64,000 nucleotides of DNA, from contig NZ_VLKP01000011.1 of the NCBI RefSeq assembly GCF_007830115.1, forward strand, positions 1-64,000, in the 5' to 3' direction. This document shows, piece by piece, positions 27,577 through 37,688 of this stretch. Source of the stretch: Aerolutibacter ruishenii (lineage in GTDB: Bacteria > Pseudomonadota > Gammaproteobacteria > Xanthomonadales > Xanthomonadaceae). The first letter of the stretch is position 1. Each line of letters opens with the position of its first letter. The position numbers were made by a program, and so were the translations under genes. Below the pieces are notes generated by a model. The model searched no databases. It had not been told where the DNA came from and saw only the letters and a program-made list of their open reading frames with translations.

Positions 27577-28512
27577 ATGACCGACCTGATTCCGTTGCTG
27601 ATCGACACCGACCCCGGCGTGGACGATGCGCTGGCGTTGCTCATGGCCTTCAACGACCCGCGCCATCGGGTGGTGGGCCTCGCCATCGCCGCCGGCAACG
27701 TGGGCTTGCGCCACACCGTGGCCAATGCGCTCAAGCTGTGCGAGGTCGCGGGCGTGGACGTGCCCGTGTTCGCCGGCTGCGCATCGCCGCTGGTGCACGA
27801 AGCCGAGGATGCCGCGCACGTGCACGGACAGGACGGCTTTGGCGACATCGGCTACGCCCCCGCCGCCACGCAGGCGCAGGCCGAGCATGCCGCGCTCGCG
27901 ATACTGCGCCTGTCGCACGAGCATGCTGGCCGGCTGCTGCTGGTGGCGCTCGGCCCGCTGACCAACATCGCGCTGGCGTTGCGCCTGGACCCGACGCTGC
28001 CGCAGCGCGTGGCGCGCCTGGTGTTGATGGGCGGCGCGGTCACCGCGCACGGCAACATCACGCCCGCCGCCGAGTTCAACATCGCCTTCGACCCCGAAGC
28101 GGCGCACGTGGTGTTCAGCGCATTCCCGCACATCGACCTGGCCGACTGGGAGGCGACCGTCGCCCATGGGCTGCTGCACGAGGAGGTGGTGGACTGGCTG
28201 CGCGCGGACTCGCCGCGCGCGCGCTTCTACGAGGCCATTTCGCGCAGGACCCGGGAATGGTCCGCCGACCGGCGCGGCGCGTACTGGCATTCGGCCGACG
28301 CGCTGGCCATGGCCTTCGCGCTGCAGCCCGATGGCGCCGTCGAGTGCGTGGATCGCCCGGTCGTGGTGGAGCTGGAAGGCCGGCACACGCGCGGCGCGAC
28401 CGTGGTCGACTGGAACCGCCAGACGGGCAGGACGGACAATGCGCGCGTGCTGCTGCGCTACGACCCGGCGCGTTTCCATGGCCTGATCCGGAACGCGCTG
28501 GCCGCCGGTTGA
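27577..28512 (+). CDS. Inosine/uridine-preferring nucleoside hydrolase
   Basis: A 311-residue nucleoside N-ribohydrolase that frees the base and ribose from nucleosides for salvage. The calcium-binding signature DTDPGVDDA is at 10-18. ALGPLTNIALAL, VLMGGAV and ITPAAEFNIAFDPEAAHVV complete the active site, and the HSADALAMAFAL segment near residue 250 carries the conserved D. No signal peptide, so cytosolic. Purine or pyrimidine preference cannot be read from the sequence. Confidence 0.93.
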   Translation: MTDLIPLLIDTDPGVDDALALLMAFNDPRHRVVGLAIAAGNVGLRHTVANALKLCEVAGVDVPVFAGCASPLVHEAEDAAHVHGQDGFGDIGYAPAATQAQAEHAALAILRLSHEHAGRLLLVALGPLTNIALALRLDPTLPQRVARLVLMGGAVTAHGNITPAAEFNIAFDPEAAHVVFSAFPHIDLADWEATVAHGLLHEEVVDWLRADSPRARFYEAISRRTREWSADRRGAYWHSADALAMAFALQPDGAVECVDRPVVVELEGRHTRGATVVDWNRQTGRTDNARVLLRYDPARFHGLIRNALAAG

Positions 28513-28521
28513 GGGGTGGGC

Positions 28522-28550
28522 TTGCCCGGAGCGGAATTGCCGGCTAGAAT
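28522..28550 (+). promoter_or_regulatory. Sigma-70 promoter of rpmE2
   Basis: TTGCCC (28522-28527), 17-base spacer, TAGAAT (28545-28550), 34 bases before the start codon. Confidence 0.65.
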
Positions 28551-28584
28551 GCCGCTCTTTCCCGTTTACAGATTGGTGAGTGCC

Positions 28585-28827
28585 ATGAAGGCCGGCATCC
28601 ATCCCGAATACCGCGACGTCGTCTTCCAGGACGTCACCACCGAATTCCAGATCCTGACCCGTTCGACGCTCGGTTCCAAAGAGACGGTCAAGTGGGAGGA
28701 CGGCAACGAGTACCCGCTGATCAAGGTCGATATCTCGTCGGCCTCGCACCCGTTCTACACGGGCAAGCACAAGATCGTGGATACCAGCGGTCGCGTGGAC
28801 AAGTTCCGCAAGCGCTACGGCAAGTAA
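28585..28827 (+). CDS. rpmE2: 50S ribosomal protein L31 type B
   Basis: An 80-residue bL31B. It begins [17 protein letters not shown] and has the family [20 protein letters not shown] segment. It contains no cysteine, so it lacks the zinc site of type A L31. Type B copies replace the zinc form during zinc limitation in E. coli and Bacillus; whether this organism also has a type A copy cannot be told here. The start at ATG 28585 follows a clear promoter; an in-frame start at 28516 would place that promoter inside the gene. Confidence 0.95.
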   Translation: MKAGIHPEYRDVVFQDVTTEFQILTRSTLGSKETVKWEDGNEYPLIKVDISSASHPFYTGKHKIVDTSGRVDKFRKRYGK

Positions 28828-28850
28828 TCGCCGCAACGCCGTGTTGCATG

Positions 28851-28880
28851 ACGGCCGCCTTCGGGCGGCCGTTTGCGTTT
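28851..28880 (+). terminator. Intrinsic terminator after rpmE2
   Basis: ACGGCCGCC (28851-28859) pairs with GGCGGCCGT (28864-28872) around a TTCG tetraloop, followed by a T-containing tail. Confidence 0.8.
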
Positions 28881-29172
28881 CCGCCCGAGGCGCCCGCCGG
28901 CCTGCAACCGTTGGTCGCGTACGGCGGTGGGCTTGGTCCGCCCCTCCGTGGCGCGTGCCGGAATCGCCACTGCGCCATACGCCGGAGGCGCGCCGCGCAT
29001 GGACTTTTCCAGCGTGCGCCTGACTAAAGTCAGAGCCCGGGCCCAAGGGCATTGTGCGATAATTCAGGATCGCAAGTCCGGGCCGGATTGGGCACCCGCC
29101 GCCGGTCCGACCTGCTTCCTTCCCCCTTACGCGCCAAGGGTTTCCCGCGGTGCGCAGATCGAGGAGTGCTTC
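28881..29172 (+). promoter_or_regulatory. Intergenic region with gltA promoter and about 100-nt leader
   Basis: No gene is visible. A TGC-GATAAT extended -10 box lies at 29055-29063, without a recognisable -35, which predicts a leader of about 100 nt before gltA. A GAGGAG at 29161-29166 is the ribosome binding site of gltA. Confidence 0.55.
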
Positions 29173-30474
29173 GTGTCCGATAACCCGTCCGGCCTGACCC
29201 AGGTCACCCTTGCCGCCGGCGACAAGAGCGTCGTCCTGCCCGTGCAGCACCCGACCCTGGGCGCGCCCTGCATCGACATCGCCAAGCTGCCCAAGGAAAC
29301 CGGTTGCTTCACCTACGACCCGGGCTTCGGCGCCACTGCCAGCTGCAAGTCGGCCATCACCTACATCGATGGCGACGCCGGCGTGCTGCTGTACCGCGGC
29401 TACCCGATCGAACAGCTGGCCGAGAAGTCCAGCTTCCTCGAGGTCGCCTACCTGCTGATGCACGGCGAGCTGCCGAGCAAGACGCAGTTCTCCTCGTTCG
29501 AACATGAGGTCACGCATCACACGATGATGCACGAGGCCTTCCGCACCTTCCTGTACGGCTTCCGCCACGACGCGCACCCGATGGCCATGCTGACGGGCAT
29601 GCTCGGTTCGCTGGCCAGCTTCTACCACAACGACCTCGACCTCGAGGATCCGGAGCAGCGCCGCCTGGCCGCGATCCGCCTGCTGGCCAAGGTGCCGACC
29701 ATTGCCGCCGCCTGCTACCGCTACTCCATCGGTTGGCCGATGCGCTACCCGAAGAACAACCTCGAGTACACCACGCGCTTCCTGCACATGATGAAGGAAG
29801 TGCCGTCGGAGCCGCTGGAGCTCAGCCCGATGGCCGCCAAGGCCATGGACCTGCTGTTCATCCTGCACGCCGACCACGAGCAGAACGCTTCGACCTCGAC
29901 CGTGCGCCTGGTCGGCTCCACCGGTGCCAATCCGTACGTCAGCGTTGCTGCCGGCGTGGCCGCGCTGTGGGGACCTGCGCACGGCGGCGCCAACGAAGCC
30001 GTGCTCAAGATGCTGGAAGAGATCGGCCGTCCGGAGAACGTCGGCTCGGCCATCGACAAGGCCAAGGACAAGGAGTCGGGCTTCCGCCTGATGGGCTTCG
30101 GCCACCGCGTCTACAAGAACTTCGACCCGCGCGCCAAGATCATCCGCGAGATGACCCACAAGGTGCTGGGCGAACTGGGCATCAACGACCCGCTGCTCGA
30201 GGTCGCGATGAAGCTCGAGGAGGCCGCGCTGAAGGACGAGTACTTCGTGCAGCGCAAGCTCTACCCGAACGTCGACTTCTACTCCGGCATCATCTACAAG
30301 GCGCTGGGCATCCCGACCGAGATGTTCACGGTCATGTTCGCCATCGCCCGCACCGCCGGCTGGGTCAGCCACTGGCTGGAGCAGCAGACCGATCCGGAAG
30401 CCCGCATCGGCCGTCCGCGCCAGATCTACACCGGCTCGCCGGTGCGCGACTACGTGGGCATCGACAAGCGCTGA
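29173..30474 (+). CDS. gltA: Citrate synthase (type II)
   Basis: A 433-residue hexameric-type citrate synthase, the entry enzyme of the TCA cycle. Catalytic blocks are [15 protein letters not shown], with the first His, [15 protein letters not shown], with the second His, and NVDFYSGI, with the catalytic Asp. The N-terminal part contains the beta-rich domain typical of Gram-negative type II enzymes ([17 protein letters not shown]). The start is GTG 29173, placed by its ribosome binding site and by alignment. The frame is open upstream to 28873 but that segment contains the promoter. Confidence 0.97.
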   Translation: MSDNPSGLTQVTLAAGDKSVVLPVQHPTLGAPCIDIAKLPKETGCFTYDPGFGATASCKSAITYIDGDAGVLLYRGYPIEQLAEKSSFLEVAYLLMHGELPSKTQFSSFEHEVTHHTMMHEAFRTFLYGFRHDAHPMAMLTGMLGSLASFYHNDLDLEDPEQRRLAAIRLLAKVPTIAAACYRYSIGWPMRYPKNNLEYTTRFLHMMKEVPSEPLELSPMAAKAMDLLFILHADHEQNASTSTVRLVGSTGANPYVSVAAGVAALWGPAHGGANEAVLKMLEEIGRPENVGSAIDKAKDKESGFRLMGFGHRVYKNFDPRAKIIREMTHKVLGELGINDPLLEVAMKLEEAALKDEYFVQRKLYPNVDFYSGIIYKALGIPTEMFTVMFAIARTAGWVSHWLEQQTDPEARIGRPRQIYTGSPVRDYVGIDKR

Positions 30475-30479
30475 TCCGC

Positions 30480-31088
30480 ATGGCGCAACCGCCCGCCGGC
30501 GCACGCGCCGACGCGATGACGGAGCCGCGGCCTCGCCGCGGCTTCGTCGTTTTCAAGTGGCTGATGTACGCGCTGCTGGCCGGCAACGTGGCGCTGTTCT
30601 CGCTGTACGGCCGCGTGACCGAACTGGTCGACACCGCCGCATGGCTGGCGCTGCTGATGCTGTTCGAATGGGAGACCGGCGGCTGGCCGTTGCCGACGCG
30701 CGCGCGGGTGGGTTTGCACGCGGTGCGCGCGGTCGCCGGGATGGCGGTGGTGGTGGCGTGCGTGGGCTATGCGCTGGAAAGGCAGTGGCTGGATTTCGCC
30801 AATGCGCTGGCGTGGCTGGGCGTGGTCGCGTTGCTGGAACTTGAGGTCAGGCTGCCGCGGGAGGCGGTACGCCTGCATCGTGGTCGCCGCGCCATCGCCG
30901 GCGTGCTCTATCTCGCGCTGCTGGGGTTGCTCATGGCCTGGGCCGTGCAGGGCGCAACCGGCTCCGAGCCGCTGCAGGCCTGGCTCGACGCCTGGGATGC
31001 ACTGCTGTGGCTGGCCGCCTTCGTGGTGATCGAGCTCAACGTGTTCGGCTACGGCCGGCACCGTCAGGACCTGCGAAGTCCGGCCTGA
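30480..31088 (+). CDS. Small polytopic membrane protein, uncharacterised
   Basis: A protein of about 202 residues with five probable membrane spans: about 25-45 (FKWLMYALLAGNVALFSL), 50-62, 80-100, 105-120 and 140-160, plus a final one near 175-195. Loops are short and the termini charged. I recognise no family; similar small proteins sit near gltA in Xanthomonadaceae, but I cannot confirm orthology. It starts 6 bases after the gltA stop, so it is probably co-transcribed. An alternative start at 30516 would drop 12 residues before the first span. Confidence 0.65.
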   Translation: MAQPPAGARADAMTEPRPRRGFVVFKWLMYALLAGNVALFSLYGRVTELVDTAAWLALLMLFEWETGGWPLPTRARVGLHAVRAVAGMAVVVACVGYALERQWLDFANALAWLGVVALLELEVRLPREAVRLHRGRRAIAGVLYLALLGLLMAWAVQGATGSEPLQAWLDAWDALLWLAAFVVIELNVFGYGRHRQDLRSPA

Positions 31089-31169
31089 ACGACGCGACGA
31101 AGTAGCCATGTCGCGCGGTCGGCGAGGCGGCGGCAACGGGCGGACGGAAGGGTGAACCGGTCGCGTGAG

Positions 31170-31829
31170 TCAACCGCGACCCTGCTCGAATCCGCTGATG
31201 TCCTCTTCCACCAGCAACTGCTGCAACTGCGTGGCCGATGCGCGCCGCATGGGCTTCTCGTCCACGCTGGACAGCGGTGCCTGGCGCAGCACCGTGCACG
31301 GCAGCACGGTCACGTCGAACGTCAGGTCCTCGGCACTGAACACCCACACCGGGAAATCGCCTTCGCGTGCGCGGTCCAGGCGCAAGTGGCGGCTGCGCGC
31401 CTCGGCGGGAATGCCGTGCTGCTCGAGGAACCGCGGCACCGCGTCGGGATCATCGTCATGCAGGTGCAGGGCCACGGGGCTGCGCGCATCGGCGGTGCCG
31501 TCCAGCACCGGGCCTACCAGCCGCGGCTCGAACCCGGCAAAGAACGCCAGTGCACGCAGCGCGGCCTCGCGGCGCTGGCGGATGGCATCCGTATTGCCGG
31601 GCTGGAACAGGCGCTGGTACTCGCGCAACGCCTCCTCGATCTCACGGTTGCGGGGCAAGGAGGCGTCGTCATGGATGCCCAGCCGCGCCGCGGCCTTGAG
31701 CTTGGCCTGGTGGAAGTCGCGGATGCCGCCTTCGGCCATCAGGCGGGCGGCTTCGTGCGCCAGCCGGTGGCGGCGCTCCCGGGTACGGGTCTGCATGTGC
31801 AGGTGGGCGTGCCGTCGGGCGTGGCTCAC
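31170..31829 (-). CDS. Uncharacterised protein, possible nucleotidyltransferase-like fold
   Basis: A 219-residue protein. An ideal GGAGGT box 5 bases upstream selects GTG 31829. The N-terminal third is rich in Arg, His and Ala and helical. The second half reads like a small alpha/beta domain with LVGPVLDGTA, SPVALHLHDDDPDAVPRFLEQHGIP and FPVWVFSAEDLTFDVTVLP. That pattern resembles minimal nucleotidyltransferase-like proteins of unknown role; this is a weak impression, not an assignment. No signal peptide. It converges with the preceding membrane-protein gene and precedes ponA on the same strand. Confidence 0.6.
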   Translation of the reverse strand: MSHARRHAHLHMQTRTRERRHRLAHEAARLMAEGGIRDFHQAKLKAAARLGIHDDASLPRNREIEEALREYQRLFQPGNTDAIRQRREAALRALAFFAGFEPRLVGPVLDGTADARSPVALHLHDDDPDAVPRFLEQHGIPAEARSRHLRLDRAREGDFPVWVFSAEDLTFDVTVLPCTVLRQAPLSSVDEKPMRRASATQLQQLLVEEDISGFEQGRG

Positions 31830-31910
31830 AATCGACCTCCGCGGCTGCACGGCGCTGGCGGGAACCGCCGCGGCCGGCCACGCGGGCCGGCAACCAAACC
31901 CTAGCACACG

Positions 31911-34427
31911 TCAGAAGATGTCGAATGACTCCTCGGCCGGTGCTTCCGCTTCCTCGGGGCCGTAGTCGACGTAGCTCTCCATGCGCTCCAGGTCCTCGGC
32001 CTTGACCCATTCGACGATGCCGGTACCGCCATCGGGGATCAGTCGGCCGCCGGGGCCGACCGAGACCTGCACCATGCCATCGGGCGGGTCGTTGGCGCGG
32101 ATCGGCTGGTCCTTGAGCGCCACGCGCATGTAATCGATCCAGATCGGCAGCGCCGCCTTGCCGCCGTACTCGCGGTAGCCCAGCGACTGGAAATTGTCAC
32201 GGCCGACCCAGACCGTGGTGGCCAGCGAGCCGCCGAAACCGGAGAACCAGGCGTCACGATGGTCGTTGGTGGAGCCGGTCTTGCCGCCCACGTCCTCGCG
32301 CCCCAGCACCTTGGCGGCGGTGCCGGTGCCGCGCAACACCACGTCGCGCAGCATCGATACGATCTGATAGGCAATGCGGTTGTCGATGGCGCGCGGTGCC
32401 AGCGAGAGCTTGTCCAGGTCCAGTGGCGCCGGTGCAGCCGCAGGCGTGTCCTGCCCTTGGGCGGCAGGCTTGGCCGTCGCGGCCGCCTTGGGCGCGCCGT
32501 CCGCGGGGCCGAAATCGAAGCCGTCGACCACGGTGCCGGCAGAGGGCGCGGCCTTGACGGTGGTCACACCCGCGGCACAGGTGCGGCAGGCGACGGCGGG
32601 CTTTTCCTTGAACACGATGGCGCCGTCGCGGTCCTTGACCTCGTCGATGAACCAGGGGCTGACCCGGAAGCCACCGTTGGAGAAGGTGGCATAGCCCTGC
32701 GCCACCGAGATCGGCGTCAGCGAGGCGGTACCCAGCGACATGGACAGGTTGGGCGGCAAGTCCGACTCGGCGAACCCGAAGTGGCTGATGTACTTGCGCG
32801 CATAGTCCACGCCGATGGCGTCCAGCATGCGGACCGACACCAGGTTGCGCGATTGCACCATCGCCTCGCGCAGCCGCATGGGGCCGGCGAAGTTGCCGGT
32901 GTCGTTCTGCGGGCGCCACACGTGGCCGCGCCGGTCCTTGAACACCACCGGGGCGTCCAGCACGATCGAGGCAGGGTTGAAGCCCCGCTCCATCGCCGCG
33001 GCGTACACGAACGGCTTGAAGCTGGACCCGGGCTGGCGTCGCGCCTGCGTGGCCCGGTTGAACTTGTTGCCGGCAAAGCTGTAGCCACCGGCCAGCGCAC
33101 GCAGCGCACCGGTGTCCGCCTCCAGCGACACCAGTGCCGCCTGCGCGCGCGGGACCTGGGCCAGCCGGTAGCGTGCCGATGCTGGCGTCGTGCCCGGCTT
33201 CGCGTCCTTGGGGGGCTCCATGCGCGTGACCCGCACCACATCGCCGCGCTTGACCAGGCTGGCAGGGTTGCGCCCGTTCCAACCCTGGTCCGCGCCCAGT
33301 TCGACGGTGGTGCCGTCGGCCAGCACCACGGTCGCGGCGCGGTCGGCGGCGGCCAGTACCAGCGCGGGACGCAGGGCGGCCTGCTGGCTGATCCCGCGCA
33401 GGCGAACGCGGGCCTGCTCGGCGGTTTCGCCGGCGGCCAGCTCGAGGTGCTTTTCCACGCCATGCCAGCCGTGGCGCAGGTCATAGGTGTGCAGGCCATC
33501 GCGCAGGGCCTTGTCGGCCGCGGCCTGCAACACCGGGTCGATGGTCGTGGTGACGTGGTAGCCCTTGGTCAGCGCCTCGGCCCCGAAGCGGTCGACCATG
33601 GCCTGGCGGACCATTTCCGCCACGTACGGCGCCTCGACCTCGACCGGCCGCTCGTGCGGCGCGGCATGCATCGGCACCGCCTTCGCCGCCTCGGCCTCGG
33701 CGCGGGACACGAACTTCAGCTCGGCCATCCGTTCCAGGATGTAGTCGCGGCGCTGCTTGGCGCGCTCGGGGTTGCTGAGCGGATTGCCGCTGGAGGGAAA
33801 CTTCGGGATGCCCGCCAGCGAGGCCATTTCGTCCAGCGAAAGCTCGGCCAGCTGCTTGCCGTAGTAGAACTCGGCCGCCGCGGCGACGCCGTAGGCGCGG
33901 TTGCCGAAGAAGCTCTTGTTGAGGTACAGCTCGAAGATCTCGTCCTTGCTCAGCTCGCGCTCCATGCGCATGGCCAGCAGCATCTCGGTCAGCTTGCGGG
34001 TGTAGCTGACCTCCGAGCTCAGGTAGAACTGGCGGGCCACCTGCTGGGTGATGGTGGAGCCGCCGGGCACGCGCTTGCCGTCGGTGGTGGCCAGCAGCCA
34101 GACCGCGCGCGCGGTGCCTTTGTAGTCCACGCCGTGGTGCTGGTAGAAGCGTGCATCCTCGATGGCGATGAACGCCTGCTTGAGCCGCTCGGGCACCTGT
34201 TCGATCTTGGCCGGGTAGCGCCGGGTCTCGCCGAACAGGGCCATCAGCTGGCCGTCGCGCGAATACACGTACATCGGTTCCTGCATCTCCACGTCCCGCA
34301 GGGTTTCCACGTCCGGCAGGTTGGGGGCGATCAGGTAATACAGGACGCCAACAGCGACCAGGCCCAGCAGGAACAACCCGGCGAAGGCGACCAGCGCCCA
34401 GCGGAACAGGCGACGAAGTGGGGGCAT
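31911..34427 (-). CDS. mrcA: Penicillin-binding protein 1A (glycosyltransferase/transpeptidase)
   Basis: An 838-residue class A PBP that polymerises and cross-links peptidoglycan. An N-terminal membrane anchor (about 5-32) precedes a GT51 domain with the catalytic [14 protein letters not shown] and GGSTITQQ motifs. An OB-like insert (about 320-440) follows. The transpeptidase motifs are SSFKPF (SxxK), SRN (SxN) and GKTGSTND (KTG). The C-terminal tail is acidic. I set the start at ATG 34427; an open frame to 34550 lies in the promoter region. The mrcA gene next to divergent pilM is a conserved arrangement in pseudomonads and xanthomonads. Confidence 0.95.
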   Translation of the reverse strand: MPPLRRLFRWALVAFAGLFLLGLVAVGVLYYLIAPNLPDVETLRDVEMQEPMYVYSRDGQLMALFGETRRYPAKIEQVPERLKQAFIAIEDARFYQHHGVDYKGTARAVWLLATTDGKRVPGGSTITQQVARQFYLSSEVSYTRKLTEMLLAMRMERELSKDEIFELYLNKSFFGNRAYGVAAAAEFYYGKQLAELSLDEMASLAGIPKFPSSGNPLSNPERAKQRRDYILERMAELKFVSRAEAEAAKAVPMHAAPHERPVEVEAPYVAEMVRQAMVDRFGAEALTKGYHVTTTIDPVLQAAADKALRDGLHTYDLRHGWHGVEKHLELAAGETAEQARVRLRGISQQAALRPALVLAAADRAATVVLADGTTVELGADQGWNGRNPASLVKRGDVVRVTRMEPPKDAKPGTTPASARYRLAQVPRAQAALVSLEADTGALRALAGGYSFAGNKFNRATQARRQPGSSFKPFVYAAAMERGFNPASIVLDAPVVFKDRRGHVWRPQNDTGNFAGPMRLREAMVQSRNLVSVRMLDAIGVDYARKYISHFGFAESDLPPNLSMSLGTASLTPISVAQGYATFSNGGFRVSPWFIDEVKDRDGAIVFKEKPAVACRTCAAGVTTVKAAPSAGTVVDGFDFGPADGAPKAAATAKPAAQGQDTPAAAPAPLDLDKLSLAPRAIDNRIAYQIVSMLRDVVLRGTGTAAKVLGREDVGGKTGSTNDHRDAWFSGFGGSLATTVWVGRDNFQSLGYREYGGKAALPIWIDYMRVALKDQPIRANDPPDGMVQVSVGPGGRLIPDGGTGIVEWVKAEDLERMESYVDYGPEEAEAPAEESFDIF

Positions 34428-34464
34428 CTGGGGAACAGTCCGATTGCGGGTGTATTGGCGGAGG

Positions 34465-34470
34465 AGTATA
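34465..34470 (-). promoter_or_regulatory. Probable -10 box of mrcA
   Basis: TATACT on the minus strand about 38 bases before the mrcA start. The -35 is not clear. Confidence 0.4.
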
Positions 34471-34567
34471 GAGGAGGAGGGAGGTCGCCCCGGGCGGCCG
34501 GTCACGCTTCCAATTGCCGTTTTGGGGAAAAGACGGAATCGGCTCGTCACTTTCTGACAAGAAGTGG

Positions 34568-34596
34568 TTGCCAGCCGGGGGAAAGTCCGTTATTTA
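34568..34596 (+). promoter_or_regulatory. Promoter of the pilMNOPQ operon
   Basis: TTGCCA (34568-34573), 17-base spacer, TATTTA (34591-34596), about 50 bases before pilM. Confidence 0.6.
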
Positions 34597-34597
34597 A

Positions 34598-35706
<1,109 letters not shown>

Positions 35707-35707
<1 letters not shown>

Positions 35708-36441
35708 TGGCACGGATCAACCTGCTCCCCTGGCGCGTCGAGCGTCGCAAGCAGCGGCAGAAGGAATTCGCCACGATGCTGGGGCTGTCGGCCCTGGGCG
35801 CGGTACTGCTGTCGTTCCTGATCATCAGCTTCTACAGCAGCCAGATCAGCGGCCAGAACGAGCGCAACCAGTTCCTGCGCGATCGCATCACCGAGGTCGA
35901 CAAGCAGATCGTCGAGATCGAGGAGCTGGACAAGAAGAAGGCCAAGTTGCTGGCGCGCAAGGAAGTGATCGAGCAATTGCAGGCCAACCGCTCGCAGATG
36001 GTGCACCTGTTCGACTCGCTGGTGCGCACCATTCCCGACGGTGTGATCCTCACCTCGATCAAGCAGGACTCGGAAACGCTGACACTGGAAGGCCGCTCGC
36101 AGTCCAATGCCCGCGTGTCGACCTACCTGCGCAACCTCGAGAGCTCGGGCTGGATGACCAACCCCGACCTGTCGATCATCGAAGCCAAGGGCGCCGACAA
36201 GGGCCTGCCGTACATGTTCAGCCTGCAGGTCAAGCTGGCGAATCCGAACGCGCCCAAGGACGAGGACGGCGATGGCGTGCCTGACGCGCCGCCGACGCCT
36301 GCGCCTGACGCACCGGCCGCCGCCGCACCCGCATCCGCGAATGGCGCGCCGGCAACCCCCCCGGCCGCGCCCGCCGCAACGCCTGCCGCGCCTGCGCCGG
36401 CCCCGACCACTGCAGCGCCCGCAACAGGAGCCTCGTCGTGA
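35707..36441 (+). CDS. pilN: Type IV pilus inner-membrane protein PilN
   Basis: A 244-residue bitopic protein of the alignment complex. The N-terminal MARINLLPWR motif binds PilM, one span lies at about 20-42, and a coiled coil (about 45-85) precedes the periplasmic ferredoxin-like domain. The last 50 or so residues are an Ala/Pro-rich low-complexity tail after an Asp-rich DEDGDGVPD; this is longer than in typical PilN. It overlaps pilO by 4 bases. Confidence 0.95.
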
Positions 36442-37115
36442 GCCAGAAGAAGGTTTCACTCAAGGAGCTTGACTTCAACAACATGGGCGCTTGGCCGCGG
36501 CAGGCCAAGATCGGCTTCTGCGCGCTGATCGGCCTGGTGATCATCGGCCTGGCCTGGTACCTGTTCGTGCGCGACAAGCGCACCGAACTGGAAGGCCTGG
36601 AGAACCAGGAGTCCGAGCTGCGCACGGAATTCGAGACCAAGCAGGGCCGCGCGGCGAACCTGGAGCCGCTCAAGCAGCAGCTCGCGCAGATGGAACAGCA
36701 ACTGCAGCAGATGCTGCGCCAATTGCCCAGCAAGACCGAAATGCCGGACCTCATCGTCGACATTTCGCAGACCGCGCTGGCCACGGGCATCACCAACGAG
36801 TTGTTCCAGCCGGGTCCGGAACAGCCCAAGGAGTTCTACGCCGAGAAGCCGATCGCGCTGCGCATGCTGGGCACCTACCACCAGTTCGGCGCGTTCGTGA
36901 GCGGCGTGGCTTCGCTGCCGCGCGTGGTGATCATGACCATGCATGACATCCAGCTGCGTCCGCGAGCGACGCAGGGCCGGGACGGGGCGATCACGCCCAA
37001 CAGCCCGCTGGAGCTGGCGGGTACGGTGAAGACGTATCGATACCTCGACGAAGAGGAAGAGGCGCAACAGCAGAATGCCGCCGCTGCGCCGGCGTCGGGC
37101 CAGGGGGGGACCTGA
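36438..37115 (+). CDS. pilO: Type IV pilus inner-membrane protein PilO
   Basis: A 225-residue partner of PilN. It starts with a GTG, has a span at about 30-50 (IGFCALIGLVIIGLAWYLFV), a Glu/Gln-rich coiled coil (about 52-100), and a periplasmic domain containing the conserved EFYAEKPIALRMLGTYHQFG stretch. The C-terminal 20 residues are low-complexity. Confidence 0.95.
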   Translation: MSQKKVSLKELDFNNMGAWPRQAKIGFCALIGLVIIGLAWYLFVRDKRTELEGLENQESELRTEFETKQGRAANLEPLKQQLAQMEQQLQQMLRQLPSKTEMPDLIVDISQTALATGITNELFQPGPEQPKEFYAEKPIALRMLGTYHQFGAFVSGVASLPRVVIMTMHDIQLRPRATQGRDGAITPNSPLELAGTVKTYRYLDEEEEAQQQNAAAAPASGQGGT

Positions 37116-37116
37116 G

Positions 37117-37671
37117 ATGGGTGAATTGAATCTACGCATCGGGTCACCCGTGGCCCGCCGCATCCTGGCGGTGGCGCTTGTGGCTGCGCTGGCCGGCTGC
37201 GCACGCGGCGTGACCAGCACGCCGGGCGCCGCGCCGAACCTCGAAACATGGATCGCCGAAGTCAAGGCGCGGCCGGCGCCGCCGCTGGACCCGTTGCCGG
37301 TGATGCAGCAGTTCGAGACTTTCGAATACGCGGCGCAGACGCTGCGTGATCCGTTCAGCACCGCCTTCACCGATGACGGTGGCGGCAGCGGCCCGCGGCC
37401 GGACGCTTCGCGCCGCAAGCAGGTGCTGGAGCAGTTTCCGCTGGACAGCCTCGACATGGTCGGCACGCTGGGGCGCGGTGCGGGGCTGGTGGCGCTGGTG
37501 ATGGCCCCCGACAAGGTGACGTATCGTGTGCAGCCCGGTGCCTACATGGGCCAGAGCGACGGTCGGGTGACCGGCGTGTTCGAGGAACGCATCGAGCTGG
37601 TGGAACTGGTGCCGGATGGCGCGGGTGGTTGGCTGGAACGTCCGGCCACGATCGCGTTGGAAGATCAATGA
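37117..37671 (+). CDS. pilP: Type IV pilus lipoprotein PilP
   Basis: A 184-residue lipoprotein with lipobox LAGC after a short hydrophobic stretch. It joins PilN/PilO to the secretin. The FEYAAQTLRDPF motif and the C-terminal beta-domain (MVGTLGRGAGLVALVMAPD, VQPGAYMGQSDGRV) are characteristic. It starts 1 base after the pilO stop. Confidence 0.95.
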   Translation: MGELNLRIGSPVARRILAVALVAALAGCARGVTSTPGAAPNLETWIAEVKARPAPPLDPLPVMQQFETFEYAAQTLRDPFSTAFTDDGGGSGPRPDASRRKQVLEQFPLDSLDMVGTLGRGAGLVALVMAPDKVTYRVQPGAYMGQSDGRVTGVFEERIELVELVPDGAGGWLERPATIALEDQ

Positions 37672-37688
37672 TTCTGGGGGACAGGAAG

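Noticed and set aside
26281-30504. 1407-codon open frame on the minus strand
   Set aside because: Antisense to recG, the nucleoside hydrolase, rpmE2 and gltA; no domain or realistic residue composition.
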